The notes: generated by a model from the sequence alone, not told the origin. Numbered from the stretch's first letter, positions 9,283 to 17,854 are shown. The stretch: 64,000 nt of DNA from Chromatiaceae bacterium (GCA_024235415.1 JACKML010000006.1:124001-188000); one strand, 5' to 3'. A program made the numbers and translations.

Positions 9283-9605
9283 AAAACCTGAAGTTCAGTC
9301 CGTTGAAAAAACTCGAGATCGTCCTCGGTGGCGAGCACAGAGAGTTCGCCACGGACATGCTCGATCGTGCCGGCGTCAAGGGCTACACGATCATCAACAA
9401 TCTGTCAGGCAAGGGGCGTCACGGCTTTCATGAAGGCCACCTGATGTTCAACGAGGAAGATGTCCTGATCATGATCATCGCCGCGGTGCCGGACGAGCTC
9501 GTCAAACCGATCCTGCAAGGCTTCGCGCCGTTCTACAGCGAACACTCCGGTGTGGTGTTTATTTCAGATATCCAGGTTACGCGGCTGGTGAAGTTCAGCG
9601 ATTGA
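9279..9605 (+). CDS. P-II-like signalling protein of the DAB/carboxysome locus (CPII type)
   Basis: 108 residues; the start at 9279 overlaps the dabA stop as ATGA. The chain has the ferredoxin-like ordering of the P-II superfamily: LKKLEIVLGG strand, DMLDRAGVKGYTIINNL helix and strand, then a glycine-rich loop SGKGRHGFHEG in the place of the T-loop base, and a C-terminal strand VFISDIQVTRLVKF. It lacks the canonical GlnB T-loop with its uridylylated tyrosine. P-II-like proteins tied to carboxysomes bind adenine nucleotides and bicarbonate. Its coupling to dabA suggests it gates DAB activity in response to energy or carbon status (inference). Confidence 0.78.
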   Translation: MKNLKFSPLKKLEIVLGGEHREFATDMLDRAGVKGYTIINNLSGKGRHGFHEGHLMFNEEDVLIMIIAAVPDELVKPILQGFAPFYSEHSGVVFISDIQVTRLVKFSD

Positions 9606-10063
9606 GTGCGTCGCTTCTGCCGTCCAGCCAGCCATCGCGACGGCATGCGGAACATCTGCACGATCGCGCATCAGTAAGCGAGGACCTTTGTGTGCCGGCG
9701 GCATAGCTGCCTGTGATGGCCCTGTGCGACCGCATCACTTCCCGCACGCATCGACGGCGAGATCGCGGTAACAACCGTTGTGGCACGAGCCTGTCTGCAA
9801 ACACGACGCCGAGACGCGCAACTTGTGCGGTTGGTGCGTGTGCGCTGCAAAGAACGCGTATTGCGACTCAGAAGGGCGCCCACCGATTCAGCATCTCCTG
9901 GCGCGGATGTTTTCTTGGCCTCCCGCAATAAACATAGATGAGGATCTATTGAAAACAGAGACAGGATCGATTGGATGCAAGTGGGGCGCCCTACCTATTC
10001 TTTCGCCACACATCGCACAAACCTTACATCACTGCCAACCCAGCAAATGAACAGGAGTTGACC
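9606..10063 (+). promoter_or_regulatory. 458-base leader and promoter region of the carboxysome operon
   Basis: No gene found; frames here have no start context. The last 150 bases turn AT-richer and must contain the cbb/cso promoter. A 16-bp inverted repeat sits at 9934-9949, and a TTGAAA follows at 9949-9954. No good -10 box lies 16-18 bases after it; TATTCT at 9996-10001 is the best -10-like hexamer, with a poor -35. The AGGAG before cbbL is at about 10052. The promoter position is therefore uncertain. Confidence 0.5.
9934..9949. promoter_or_regulatory. 16-bp inverted repeat ATAGATGAGGATCTAT, candidate CbbR operator of cbbL
   Basis: Perfect 6-base arms around GAGG, 115 bases before the cbbL start. 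A near copy, ATAGATGCGGGTCTAT, matching at 14 of 16 positions, lies at 21773-21788 upstream of the - strand carboxysome genes. CbbR, a LysR-type regulator encoded at 18884-19930, is the obvious candidate, since LysR sites are short dyads of this size. The half-site spacing is T-N12-A rather than the classic T-N11-A, so this needs a binding test. Confidence 0.55.
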
Positions 10064-11479
10064 ATGGCTGTTAAGACCTATGACGCGGGCGTTAAAGAAT
10101 ACCGCGACATGTACTGGACTCCGGACTATGTGCCGCTCGATACGGACCTGCTTGCATGCTTCAAGTGCACGGGGCAGCCAGGCGTGCCGCGTGAAGAGGT
10201 CGCAGCCGCGGTCGCCGCGGAATCTTCAACCGGGACCTGGAGTACCGTGTGGTCAGAGCTGCTGACCGACCTCGAGTACTACAAGGGTCGCGCCTACCGC
10301 ATCGAAGACGTACCGGGCGACAAGGAATCGTTCTATGCGTTCATTGCCTACCCGATCGACCTGTTCGAAGAGGGATCGGTGGTCAACGTGCTGACCTCGC
10401 TGGTCGGCAACGTGTTCGGCTTCAAGGCCCTGCGTCATCTGCGCCTGGAAGACGTACGCTTCCCGATCGCCTACATCAAGACCTGCGGCGGTCCGCCGGC
10501 CGGCATCCAGCTCGAGCGCGATCGCCTGAACAAGTACGGTCGCCCGCTGCTCGGCGCCACCATCAAGCCGAAGCTCGGGCTGTCGGCCAAGAACTACGGC
10601 CGCGCGGTCTACGAGTGCCTGCGCGGTGGTCTGGACATGACCAAGGACGACGAGAACGTCAACTCGCAGCCGTTCATGCGCTGGCGCGACCGCTTCGAAT
10701 TCGTCGGCGAGGCCATCCAGAAGGCACAGCAGGAGACCGGTGAGCGCAAGGGTCACTACCTGAACGTGACTGCGCCGGATCCGGAGCAGATGTACGAGCG
10801 TGCCGAATTCGCGAAAGAGGTCGGCTCCCCGATCATCATGCACGACTTCCTGACCGGCGGCTTCACTGCGAATACGGGCCTGGCGAAGTGGTGCCGCAAG
10901 AACGGCATGCTGTTGCACATCCATCGTGCGATGCACGCGGTCATCGACCGTCATCCGAAGCATGGCATCCACTTCCGCGTGCTGGCCAAGTGTCTGCGTC
11001 TGTCCGGTGGTGACCACCTGCATACCGGTACCGTGGTGGGCAAGCTCGAAGGTGACCGGCAGTCCACGCTCGGCTTTGTTGACCAGTTGCGCGAATCCTT
11101 CGTTCCCGAGGATCGCTCACGCGGTGTGTTCTTCGACCAGGACTGGGGCTCGCTGCCCGGTGTGTTCGCAGTCGCATCCGGCGGTATCCATGTCTGGCAT
11201 ATGCCGGCACTGGTCACGATCTTCGGTGACGATTCCATGCTGCAGTTTGGTGGCGGCACCCAGGGCCATCCGTGGGGCAACGCGGCCGGCGCCGCGGCCA
11301 ACCGCGTTGCGCTGGAGGCATCGGTCAAGGCGCGCAACCAGGGCAGGGAAATCGAGAAAGAGGCACGCGACATCCTGACCGAGGCGGCGAAGCACAGCCC
11401 GGAGCTGGCGATCGCGATGGAGACCTGGAAAGAGATCAAGTTCGAGTTCGACACCGTGGACAAGCTGGACGTCGGCTGA
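10064..11479 (+). CDS. cbbL: RuBisCO large subunit, form IA (carboxysomal)
   Basis: 471 residues, full length for form I. AGGAG lies 6 bases before the ATG; upstream in-frame starts are not credible. The catalytic Lys168 ([11 protein letters not shown]) and the carbamylated Lys194 with Asp196 and Glu197 ([10 protein letters not shown]) are 26 residues apart, as in the spinach enzyme. Loop 6 ([10 protein letters not shown]) and the phosphate-binding GGIHVWHMP and [11 protein letters not shown] are intact. It carboxylates ribulose bisphosphate in the Calvin cycle. It is followed by cbbS and the shell genes, which fits packaging in alpha-carboxysomes. It opens the long carboxysome transcript. 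Confidence 0.98.
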   Translation: MAVKTYDAGVKEYRDMYWTPDYVPLDTDLLACFKCTGQPGVPREEVAAAVAAESSTGTWSTVWSELLTDLEYYKGRAYRIEDVPGDKESFYAFIAYPIDLFEEGSVVNVLTSLVGNVFGFKALRHLRLEDVRFPIAYIKTCGGPPAGIQLERDRLNKYGRPLLGATIKPKLGLSAKNYGRAVYECLRGGLDMTKDDENVNSQPFMRWRDRFEFVGEAIQKAQQETGERKGHYLNVTAPDPEQMYERAEFAKEVGSPIIMHDFLTGGFTANTGLAKWCRKNGMLLHIHRAMHAVIDRHPKHGIHFRVLAKCLRLSGGDHLHTGTVVGKLEGDRQSTLGFVDQLRESFVPEDRSRGVFFDQDWGSLPGVFAVASGGIHVWHMPALVTIFGDDSMLQFGGGTQGHPWGNAAGAAANRVALEASVKARNQGREIEKEARDILTEAAKHSPELAIAMETWKEIKFEFDTVDKLDVG

Positions 11480-11536
11480 GCCGGGACGCCCGCACCACCA
11501 AAGAACGTATGACCGAACCATTTTGAGGATTGACCA

Positions 11537-11878
11537 ATGCAGAAGACACAGATGGGTGATTTCCAGACCGCGCAGACGCTCGAGACCTTCGGCTTCCTGC
11601 CCAAGCTGACCCAGGACGAGGTGTACGACCAGATCGCTTACCTGATCGCACAGGGCTGGACGCCGGCGATCGAGCACGAGCATCCAAGTCGTTCGTTCGA
11701 CCACTACTGGACGATGTGGAAGCTGCCGTTCTTCGGCGAGCAGGACCTGGAGAGCGTGGCGGCAGAGCTGGATGCGTGTCACCGCGCCTATCCCGATCAC
11801 CACGTACGCCTGACCGGCTACGACAACTACACGCAGAGCCAGGGCGTGGCTTTCGTGGTGTACGAGGGACGCACCTGA
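11537..11878 (+). CDS. cbbS: RuBisCO small subunit, form IA
   Basis: 113 residues; GAGG 7 bases before the ATG. It has the usual order: [31 protein letters not shown], then [11 protein letters not shown] and the [11 protein letters not shown] strand. It completes the L8S8 holoenzyme with cbbL 57 bases upstream. CsoS2 N-terminal repeats bind at the large-small subunit interface, and csoS2 follows directly. A second, divergent small-subunit-like protein is encoded at 21327-21641 on the other strand. Confidence 0.97.
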   Translation: MQKTQMGDFQTAQTLETFGFLPKLTQDEVYDQIAYLIAQGWTPAIEHEHPSRSFDHYWTMWKLPFFGEQDLESVAAELDACHRAYPDHHVRLTGYDNYTQSQGVAFVVYEGRT

Positions 11879-11947
11879 GCCCTTGGGCAAGAGGGGTATG
11901 ACGGGCCGCTTGGCGTTGGCAGCAAATAATGACAGACGGGTGGAAGC

Positions 11948-14233
11948 ATGACACAGCGCGGTAATGCACAGGGTTTGAGTGGCCGGCAACTGGCTTTGGC
12001 ACGACGCCGGGCCATGTCCGGTTCCGGCAAGGCAGCTTTGACGGCTGCGGCATCGGCAGGCGCCGCGCCACGGCCGTCGAAGGTGCAGGAACCGACGACG
12101 GCGGCGACGCCTCGTGCCTCCTCGGCGGCGCGTCCGTCTGCTGGGGCCGGCGGCCGGGCTGCCTCACTGGCCCGGCGCAAGGCGATGTCGACCCGCGGCA
12201 AGGTGGCGGTGTCGAGCACGGATCGCGTGCGCAACGCCGAACAGGCTGCGGCAGCAAACGCAGTGAAACCTTCCGAACAGGCTTCGACGGCGAAGGCCGG
12301 TGATTGCGGCTGTGGCTGCAAGGGCGAGCGCCGTGGCAACGAGGCGTCGCCGGGCACAGTGGCCCGGTCGAACGGGCGCAGCAAGGTGCGCAGTGCCAAG
12401 CGACCTGCGGCCGTGGCCAATCCGGGCCGCTCAGCTTCGCTGGCACGGCGTCGTGCGCAGTCGACGCGCGGCAAGGCGGGTATGAGCGCCTCCGGCATGA
12501 CCGCGGCGCAGACGGCGCGCGCCACCAATCCTGATCTGTCCGGGCGCGAACTGGCGCGTGTGCTGCGTGACCAGCGCAGCAGGCGCGGGAGCGCCGGGCA
12601 GAAGAAATCCGAACCGACCGGTCGGCAGCGGCCGGCGCGCAACAAACCCGCAGCAGCGGCACAGGATGCGCCGTGGAAGGTTGGCGCGAGCGAGACCACA
12701 CACGGGCAGACCGTGACCGGCACGATGGTTGGTCGCAGCCACAGCGTGACCGGCGACGAGCCGAGCACCTGCCGTCCGGTGACGGGGACCGAATACATGG
12801 GCGCCGATATCTTCCGCGAGTTCTGCCAGGCCGAGCCCGGCAAGGGCACGCTGCGCGTGGGTGTCAGCCCGACAGCACGCGGCAACGCGGTAACCGGCAA
12901 CGAGGTTGGCCGCAGCAGGCATGTGACCGGTGATGAACCGGGCACCTGCAAGCGCGTCACGGGCACCGAGTACCTCGGTGCCGACCAGGCCGAGGCGTTC
13001 TGCGGCACGCGCAGTGAAGCGGGGCCTGCGAAGGGCTCGCGCAGCGAGACCCGCAAGGGCAAGGGCGTCACCGGCAACAACGTCGGGCGTTCAGACAGGG
13101 TGACGGGTGACGAGGCCGGTGCGCAGCGGCAGCTCACCGGTACCCAGTACATGCAGCTTGGGGATGGTAAGGCGCCGGCCAAGGTCGGGCACAGCACCAC
13201 GCTGCGTGGCGGCAGTGTGACCGGAACGACGGTTGGACGGCGCGAACGCATGACCGGCGACGAGGCGGGCAGCTGCCGAAATGTCACCGGCGACGACTAT
13301 GTCGGCCAGGAGCAGTTCCGTGGCTTTTGCCCCGCGACACCGGCGCCGAAAGACCAGAAGGTCGGCGTGTCGCAGACCTTCGGCGGCAAGCCGGTCAGCG
13401 GCACCATGACCGGACGCTCGCAGCGCGTGACCGGTGATGAGCCGGGCACCTGCAAGTCGATCACCGGCACGCCCTATGCCGGCGCCGAGCAGTACCGGAA
13501 CCACTGCGAGCCCGACAATTACTACGGCGCCGATGCGCGCATGCGTCCCAGCAAGCGCAGGTCTGGCGCGGTCATGAGCGGTCTGCAGCCGTCAGTCGGC
13601 GGCAAGACGACCGGCGACAGCAAGGGCGCGTGTGAGACTGTCAGTGGCACGCCCTACGTCGGTGCCGACCAGGTCGCCACCGCGTGCCCGGCGACAGCCG
13701 CCGAGCCCGGCAGCCCGGATTTTCCGCAGCCCATGGGTGACACGCCCTGGGGGCAGTTCAGTGTCATGTCGCCGATGCACGCGTCCGAGGCGCCGCAGGC
13801 AGTGGCGGGAGTGACCGGCTCGCGCTTCGAATCGGGCCAGATCACCGGGCCGTTCGGCATGGCTACCGGCAAGGTTACCGGTACCGAAGATGCGCGCTTC
13901 GGCCGCGCCGACAACAGGGCCAGCGAGCCACCGGCCGAGGCGCCGATGGTAGACGGCCGCGTGAAGTCGCGCGTCACCGGTGAGGGTATCAGCGCGGGTC
14001 TGAAGATCACCGGCGACGACTGGGACCGTGGTGACCGGGTTACCGGCACTGAGGGGATGTCCGCGACCGTGCGCAACCAGACCCGTCGCGGTGGCCCCGT
14101 GCAGGCAATGGCCGCCCGCCTGGCCGGCGCGCGTGACGATGACGTGCCGGAGCCCGTCAGCAAGGTCACCGGCGGTAGCGGTAACACCGACAAGGGCGCT
14201 TTGATCACCTACTCGGGCGGGGCCCGCGGCTGA
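11948..14233 (+). CDS. csoS2: CsoS2, intrinsically disordered carboxysome scaffold protein
   Basis: 761 residues, basic and low in hydrophobics. The N-terminal region (1-235) holds four RuBisCO-binding N-repeats of the type LARRRAMSGSGK, the last in the form LSGRELARVLRDQ. A CGCGC cluster lies near residue 120. The middle region holds five M-repeats built on V-T-G motifs (VTGTMVGRS, VTGDEPGTC, VTGTEYMGAD), then a degenerate sixth. Five of these six carry a Cys pair; the third (about 13030-13170) has neither Cys. The C-terminal part keeps VTG repeats and ends in a shell-anchoring tail. CsoS2 joins RuBisCO to shell proteins. I saw no A/T-type slippery heptamer for the ribosomal frameshift known in Halothiobacillus. 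Confidence 0.95.
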   Translation: MTQRGNAQGLSGRQLALARRRAMSGSGKAALTAAASAGAAPRPSKVQEPTTAATPRASSAARPSAGAGGRAASLARRKAMSTRGKVAVSSTDRVRNAEQAAAANAVKPSEQASTAKAGDCGCGCKGERRGNEASPGTVARSNGRSKVRSAKRPAAVANPGRSASLARRRAQSTRGKAGMSASGMTAAQTARATNPDLSGRELARVLRDQRSRRGSAGQKKSEPTGRQRPARNKPAAAAQDAPWKVGASETTHGQTVTGTMVGRSHSVTGDEPSTCRPVTGTEYMGADIFREFCQAEPGKGTLRVGVSPTARGNAVTGNEVGRSRHVTGDEPGTCKRVTGTEYLGADQAEAFCGTRSEAGPAKGSRSETRKGKGVTGNNVGRSDRVTGDEAGAQRQLTGTQYMQLGDGKAPAKVGHSTTLRGGSVTGTTVGRRERMTGDEAGSCRNVTGDDYVGQEQFRGFCPATPAPKDQKVGVSQTFGGKPVSGTMTGRSQRVTGDEPGTCKSITGTPYAGAEQYRNHCEPDNYYGADARMRPSKRRSGAVMSGLQPSVGGKTTGDSKGACETVSGTPYVGADQVATACPATAAEPGSPDFPQPMGDTPWGQFSVMSPMHASEAPQAVAGVTGSRFESGQITGPFGMATGKVTGTEDARFGRADNRASEPPAEAPMVDGRVKSRVTGEGISAGLKITGDDWDRGDRVTGTEGMSATVRNQTRRGGPVQAMAARLAGARDDDVPEPVSKVTGGSGNTDKGALITYSGGARG

Positions 14234-14257
14234 GCTGCGGCAGAGGACTAGACGGAA

Positions 14258-15769
14258 ATGCAACGCGCATTCAATCGACCGATGAGCACGAGGGCACGTA
14301 CAGCCGGTACCGCGCCGCTGCGGCGTCCGGGTGCAGTGGGTGCTGCGGCTGGTGTGTCCGGTGCGAGTGGGAAAGTGGCACACGTGCTGTGCCGCGAGCA
14401 GGAGAATGCACGGCTGTACGAATATGAGCGTCGCGCAAAGGCGGCTTTCGACGCCATCGTGCCGACCCTAAAACGTGTCGCTGCGCTACAGCACGAACAG
14501 GGTTTCGAGGCGAATGCCCAGAATATCGCACGTGCAGAACTCGGTTTTGAGCTGCCACACGATATCCTGGCCGATGCCTGGGTCGAACAATTGGACATGC
14601 GCCGCCTGTTCGCCTGGTGCGTGTTCGCGACCTACCGCCGCTACTGCGACGAGTTCTTCGGTGCCGATCCGCTGGCCGCCGACAACGCGGGAGAGTTTGA
14701 CGCATTTCTGCAATCGTGCGGATTCCACACGCTGGATATCTCACCCTGCGCCGACGGACGCCTGGCACATGTGAGCCGTTACGTCCTGCGCCTGCCGCAC
14801 CGCGCGGTGCGCCGCAAGTCCTACGCCGGGGCGTTGTTCGACATCGAGGACAGCCTGCAGAAGTGGGTCGAGGTCGAGATGCTTCGCTTCCGCGAGGGAC
14901 GCCCGAACACCGCAGACGAACCGACCCGGTACCTGAAGGCGGTGGTCTACCACTACAGCTCCGTCGATCCCGAACATGAAGGCTGTGCGGCGCATGGCTC
15001 GGATACCGCGAGAGCGGCTGCGGCCGGCCTTGAGCGCCTGCTTGGTTTCCAGCAGGCGATCGAAAACAGCTTCTGCTGTGGGGCATCGATCGATCTGCTG
15101 CTGATCGGACTTGACACCGATACCGACGCCATTCGGGTACATGTTCCGGATGGTGAAGGGGTGATCGATCTCGAGCGTCATATTGATGCGCTGTCGCTGT
15201 TCGAGTCCAGTGCGCACATGCCTGCGGCACAGGCTTTTCGTGCCATCGGCGAAGCGCTGCTTGCGCTGTCTCCGGACATCGCGCCGGGCATGGCGCGCCT
15301 GATCGAGCACCTGATCGAGAACAATTTTTCGCAGATTGCTTACGTCCGCCGCTATCACGGCGAACACTACAACGACATCGGCCATGCCGAACGCTTTATC
15401 GGCGCCGGCGTCGGATTCGAGGAGATACAGCTGCGCAATCTGATGTATTTCGCCTACCTCGACACTGTCGAGGAAGCGACGCAGGACCTGGACGTCGGTA
15501 TCAGGATCTTCAGCGGACTGAACGTCCGCCATGGGTTGCCGGTACCGGTGGTGGTGCGCTTCGATTATCACGGCCAGGTGCCAGGTGCGCGCGAGCGTGC
15601 GGCCGAGCACTGCCGCCGGGTAAGCGACGCCCTGCAAACACGCTATGCAGACCTGGCTGCGCGCGGGTTGCTGCATGTATTGCAGGTCGTGCGTGACTGC
15701 AAAGCCGATGCACCGATCGAGGTCCTGGCCTGCTCAGTCAATGCCGATGCCAAGGCCGGGGGGCACTGA
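14258..15769 (+). CDS. csoSCA: CsoSCA, carboxysomal carbonic anhydrase
   Basis: 503 residues. The N-terminal 50 residues are basic and disordered, the part that ties the enzyme to RuBisCO. Zinc ligands fit the CsoSCA pattern: Cys164 (ISPCADGR), His232 (VVYHYSS) and Cys243 (EHEGCAAHG), with spacings of 68 and 11 against 69 and 11 in Halothiobacillus. FCCGASIDLLLIGLDTDTD follows in the C-terminal pseudo-domain. The enzyme converts imported bicarbonate to CO2 inside the shell. It lies 24 bases after csoS2, and its stop shares a base with the csoS4A start. Confidence 0.95.
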   Translation: MQRAFNRPMSTRARTAGTAPLRRPGAVGAAAGVSGASGKVAHVLCREQENARLYEYERRAKAAFDAIVPTLKRVAALQHEQGFEANAQNIARAELGFELPHDILADAWVEQLDMRRLFAWCVFATYRRYCDEFFGADPLAADNAGEFDAFLQSCGFHTLDISPCADGRLAHVSRYVLRLPHRAVRRKSYAGALFDIEDSLQKWVEVEMLRFREGRPNTADEPTRYLKAVVYHYSSVDPEHEGCAAHGSDTARAAAAGLERLLGFQQAIENSFCCGASIDLLLIGLDTDTDAIRVHVPDGEGVIDLERHIDALSLFESSAHMPAAQAFRAIGEALLALSPDIAPGMARLIEHLIENNFSQIAYVRRYHGEHYNDIGHAERFIGAGVGFEEIQLRNLMYFAYLDTVEEATQDLDVGIRIFSGLNVRHGLPVPVVVRFDYHGQVPGARERAAEHCRRVSDALQTRYADLAARGLLHVLQVVRDCKADAPIEVLACSVNADAKAGGH

Positions 15770-16023
15770 TGAAAATCTGCCAGGTTGAACGTCCCTTGGT
15801 TGCAACCAACCGAATTGCCGGGCTTGAACACAAGCACCTCCAGGTAGTTCGCGACGGGTCGACGACCGCGGTCGCGGTAGATGCAGTGGGCTGCATCCCG
15901 GGTGACTGGGTCATCTGTGTCGGCAGCTCGGCCGCTCGCGAGGCGGCGGGCAGCAAGGAGTATCCGAGTGATCTGACGATCGTCGGCATCATCGACCGCT
16001 GGCCGCCGGAAGGTGGCAGCTGA
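15769..16023 (+). CDS. csoS4A: CsoS4A, pentameric carboxysome vertex protein (BMC-P)
   Basis: 84 residues, normal for BMC-P. It begins MKICQVERPLVATNRI and ends in LTIVGIIDRWP, both typical of the CcmL/CsoS4/EutN family. Pentamers close the icosahedral vertices of the shell. It overlaps csoSCA and csoS4B by one base each (TGATG arrangement), so the three are translationally coupled. Confidence 0.95.
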   Translation: MKICQVERPLVATNRIAGLEHKHLQVVRDGSTTAVAVDAVGCIPGDWVICVGSSAAREAAGSKEYPSDLTIVGIIDRWPPEGGS

Positions 16024-16322
16024 TGGAGATCTTTCAGGTGGAATCACCGCTGGTTTGCACGCGACGAATAGACGGTTTGAAGCAGGTGAGTCTGCGAGTG
16101 CTGCGTGACGTCAATGGCAAGCGCCAGGTGGCGGTCGACCCGATTGGTGCCAGGCGCGGGAACCATGTGTTCACGGTCAGTGGTTCGGCGGCGCGTTATG
16201 CAGCGGGAGACTTCGATGTACTCACCGATCTCACGATCGGCGGCATCATCGATCGCTGGAGAGATGAATCGGATGGGGCTGGAATGGTCATTGATCAGAA
16301 GCCGGCAACCGTTCGCGACTAG
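16023..16322 (+). CDS. csoS4B: CsoS4B, second pentameric carboxysome vertex protein (BMC-P)
   Basis: 99 residues. It parallels CsoS4A (MEIFQVESPLVCTRRI at the start, LTIGGIIDRW near residue 80), then adds a tail of about 18 residues with no counterpart in CsoS4A. Alpha-carboxysome loci normally carry both copies. The tail could be a shell-surface extension; its role is unknown. Confidence 0.94.
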   Translation: MEIFQVESPLVCTRRIDGLKQVSLRVLRDVNGKRQVAVDPIGARRGNHVFTVSGSAARYAAGDFDVLTDLTIGGIIDRWRDESDGAGMVIDQKPATVRD

Positions 16323-16359
16323 ACACATTCAAACAATCGAGTCAGCAGGAGACACGACG

Positions 16360-16650
16360 ATGGCAAGTGAAAACTACGGGATCGCACTGGGCATGATCGA
16401 GACGCGCGGGCTGGTACCCGCCATCGAGGCCGCAGACGCCATGACCAAGGCAGCAGAGGTCCGCCTGATAGGTCGTGAGTTCGTCGGTGGTGGTTACGTC
16501 ACAGTCCTGGTTCGCGGAGAGACTGGCGCAGTCAATGCCGCTGTCAGGGCGGGAGCCGATGCATGCGAGCGAGTCGGTGACGGTCTGGTTGCGGCGCACA
16601 TCATTGCGCGTCCGCATCGCGAGGTCGAGCCTGTGCTCGGCAAGAAATGA
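16360..16650 (+). CDS. csoS1: CsoS1, hexameric carboxysome shell protein (BMC-H), first copy
   Basis: 96 residues. The BMC fold is shown by GIALGMIETRGLVPAIEAAD, the pore-region KAAEVRLIGREFVGGGY and the RGETGAVNAAVRAGADAC helix. Hexamers tile the shell facets and pass bicarbonate and sugar phosphates through a central pore. The start at 16360 is chosen over an in-frame upstream GTG because the family begins MASE. It ends in LGKK. Its first 92 residues differ from the next copy by one residue only, while over half of the codons differ silently. Confidence 0.96.
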   Translation: MASENYGIALGMIETRGLVPAIEAADAMTKAAEVRLIGREFVGGGYVTVLVRGETGAVNAAVRAGADACERVGDGLVAAHIIARPHREVEPVLGKK

Positions 16651-16654
16651 GAGC

Positions 16655-16680
16655 GTGTGTTGCGGCAGGCCGCAGCATAC
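16655..16680 (+). other. stable mRNA hairpin between the two csoS1 genes
   Basis: An 11-base-pair stem with two G-U pairs and a CAGG loop, 4 bases after the first csoS1 stop. No T-run follows, so it is not an intrinsic terminator. It may block 3' exonucleases and raise the level of the upstream message, which would fit the high CsoS1 demand of the shell (inference). Confidence 0.6.
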
Positions 16681-16718
16681 GACCGATGAATCCTTACTTC
16701 GAGAACGGAGAGTAGACG

Positions 16719-17033
16719 ATGGCAAGCGAAAGTTACGGAATTGCTTTGGGAATGATCGAAACGCGCGGCCTGGTGCCCGCCATTGAAGCGGCAGACGCCA
16801 TGACGAAAGCGGCAGAAGTCCGGCTGATAGGTCGAGAATTCGTTGGTGGCGGTTACGTCACAGTATTGGTTCGTGGCGAGACGGGTGCGGTAAACGCTGC
16901 CGTGCGTGCCGGCGCTGATGCCTGTGAACGTGTTGGTGACGGCTTGGTTGCCGCGCACATCATCGCACGTCCGCACCGTGAGGTTGAGCCGGTACTGCCG
17001 ACTGGCGGTGCCGCCGCAGACGTCGCGGCCTGA
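16719..17033 (+). CDS. csoS1: CsoS1, hexameric carboxysome shell protein (BMC-H), second copy
   Basis: 104 residues. The core is the same as in the first copy except Asn5 to Ser. The tail is different and longer (LPTGGAAADVAA against LGKK), as in the longer CsoS1B-like copies of other loci. GGAGAG stands before the ATG. The two copies differ silently at about 53 of 93 compared codons. A GCCTGATCAGGC palindrome covers the stop codon. Confidence 0.96.
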   Translation: MASESYGIALGMIETRGLVPAIEAADAMTKAAEVRLIGREFVGGGYVTVLVRGETGAVNAAVRAGADACERVGDGLVAAHIIARPHREVEPVLPTGGAAADVAA

Positions 17034-17070
17034 TCAGGCGGTTGTCCTGGAGGCGATACGGTAATCGTTG

Positions 17071-17547
17071 ATGTCAGCAGCCCGTACCGATCAGCGGATT
17101 CTTGGTTATCTGGGCAGGGCGCTCAGCCTGGAGCTCTCTGCGGTGCAGACGTACAGCACCCAGGCGCGACTTGTCGCGACCTGGGGGTTGGACGAAGCGG
17201 CACGGCGGTTACGGGACGAGGCGCATGAAGAGATGCAGCATGTGGAGAGAATCATTGCCCGCATGCTTGCGCTTGGCGCAGCACCGAATGCCTCGCAGCT
17301 GAGGCCGGCGCAGTTGGGTGTCGACCTGCTGTCACTGTTGCAGGCGGACTACTTATTTGAGATGGAACTTGTACAGCTGTATTTCGATGCGGCAAGCCAC
17401 GGTGCACGGATAGGCAGTCGCGACGACCGCGTGTTCTTCCAGAGTCTGTTGGAGGAAGAGCAGGCGCATGCGCAGGAATTGACGATGTGGATGCGGCAGC
17501 TGGATAGGCCGATCAGTGGCCAGCGACCTGAGCAAAGAATTGCATGA
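17071..17547 (+). CDS. ferritin-like (bacterioferritin family) protein of the carboxysome operon
   Basis: 158 residues from ATG 17071; a TTG at 17068 could serve instead. It is a four-helix ferritin-like protein: Glu21 in LELSAVQTY, the ExxH pair Glu54/His57 in HEEMQHVERI, FEMELVQLY, and a second ExxH in EEEQAHAQEL. These are the four positions that hold a di-iron centre. Such genes are commonly found after csoS1 in alpha-carboxysome operons; their job there is not settled. It may handle iron or redox protection near the carboxysome. It is 38 bases after csoS1, in the same transcript. Confidence 0.82.
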   Translation: MSAARTDQRILGYLGRALSLELSAVQTYSTQARLVATWGLDEAARRLRDEAHEEMQHVERIIARMLALGAAPNASQLRPAQLGVDLLSLLQADYLFEMELVQLYFDAASHGARIGSRDDRVFFQSLLEEEQAHAQELTMWMRQLDRPISGQRPEQRIA

Positions 17548-17581
17548 ACCAGAACAGACCAGTCAATAGGAGAGTGTAGCC

Positions 17582-17845
17582 ATGAATCAGCAATGGCACG
17601 AGCGACCACGCCCGGCACGTCTTGAGCGACGTTACGAGTTCGAAAACTATCTTGCGCTCCGTGACTTTCTTGATTGTGCCGCCGAGCTGTCAGAACGTGA
17701 AGATCTTTACCCTGACATGGGTTTCGGCCGGAACTACGTCAATATCACGATCCACGCTGATGAAGGTAGCGCTTCGCTCGACAGTAAGAAGCACCGCTTC
17801 GCCGAATTACTCGACGAACTGTGCCCTACTGTTGCGACAGTCTGA
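17582..17845 (+). CDS. acRAF, alpha-carboxysome RuBisCO assembly factor (pterin dehydratase-like)
   Basis: 87 residues with AGGAG before the ATG. The fold is that of pterin-4a-carbinolamine dehydratase: RRYEFENYLALRDFLDCAAEL, then GFGRNYVNITIHADEG and a C-terminal helix HRFAELLDEL. The catalytic histidine cluster of the true dehydratase is not intact, as expected for the PCD-like group. Family members in this position are RuBisCO assembly chaperones. It precedes mcdA by 9 bases. Confidence 0.85.
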   Translation: MNQQWHERPRPARLERRYEFENYLALRDFLDCAAELSEREDLYPDMGFGRNYVNITIHADEGSASLDSKKHRFAELLDELCPTVATV

Positions 17846-17854
17846 TCGAACGAC

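Noticed and set aside
11436..13287. long - strand frames antisense to csoS2
   Set aside because: Shadow of the GC-rich repeated codons; Arg/Pro/Ser-rich products without start context.
11948..14233. direct repeats suggesting a CRISPR or tandem array
   Set aside because: They are the coding N- and M-repeats of CsoS2, in frame throughout.
17028..17039. GCCTGATCAGGC palindrome as terminator of csoS1
   Set aside because: Stem of 4 bp at most with no T-run; overlaps the stop codon.
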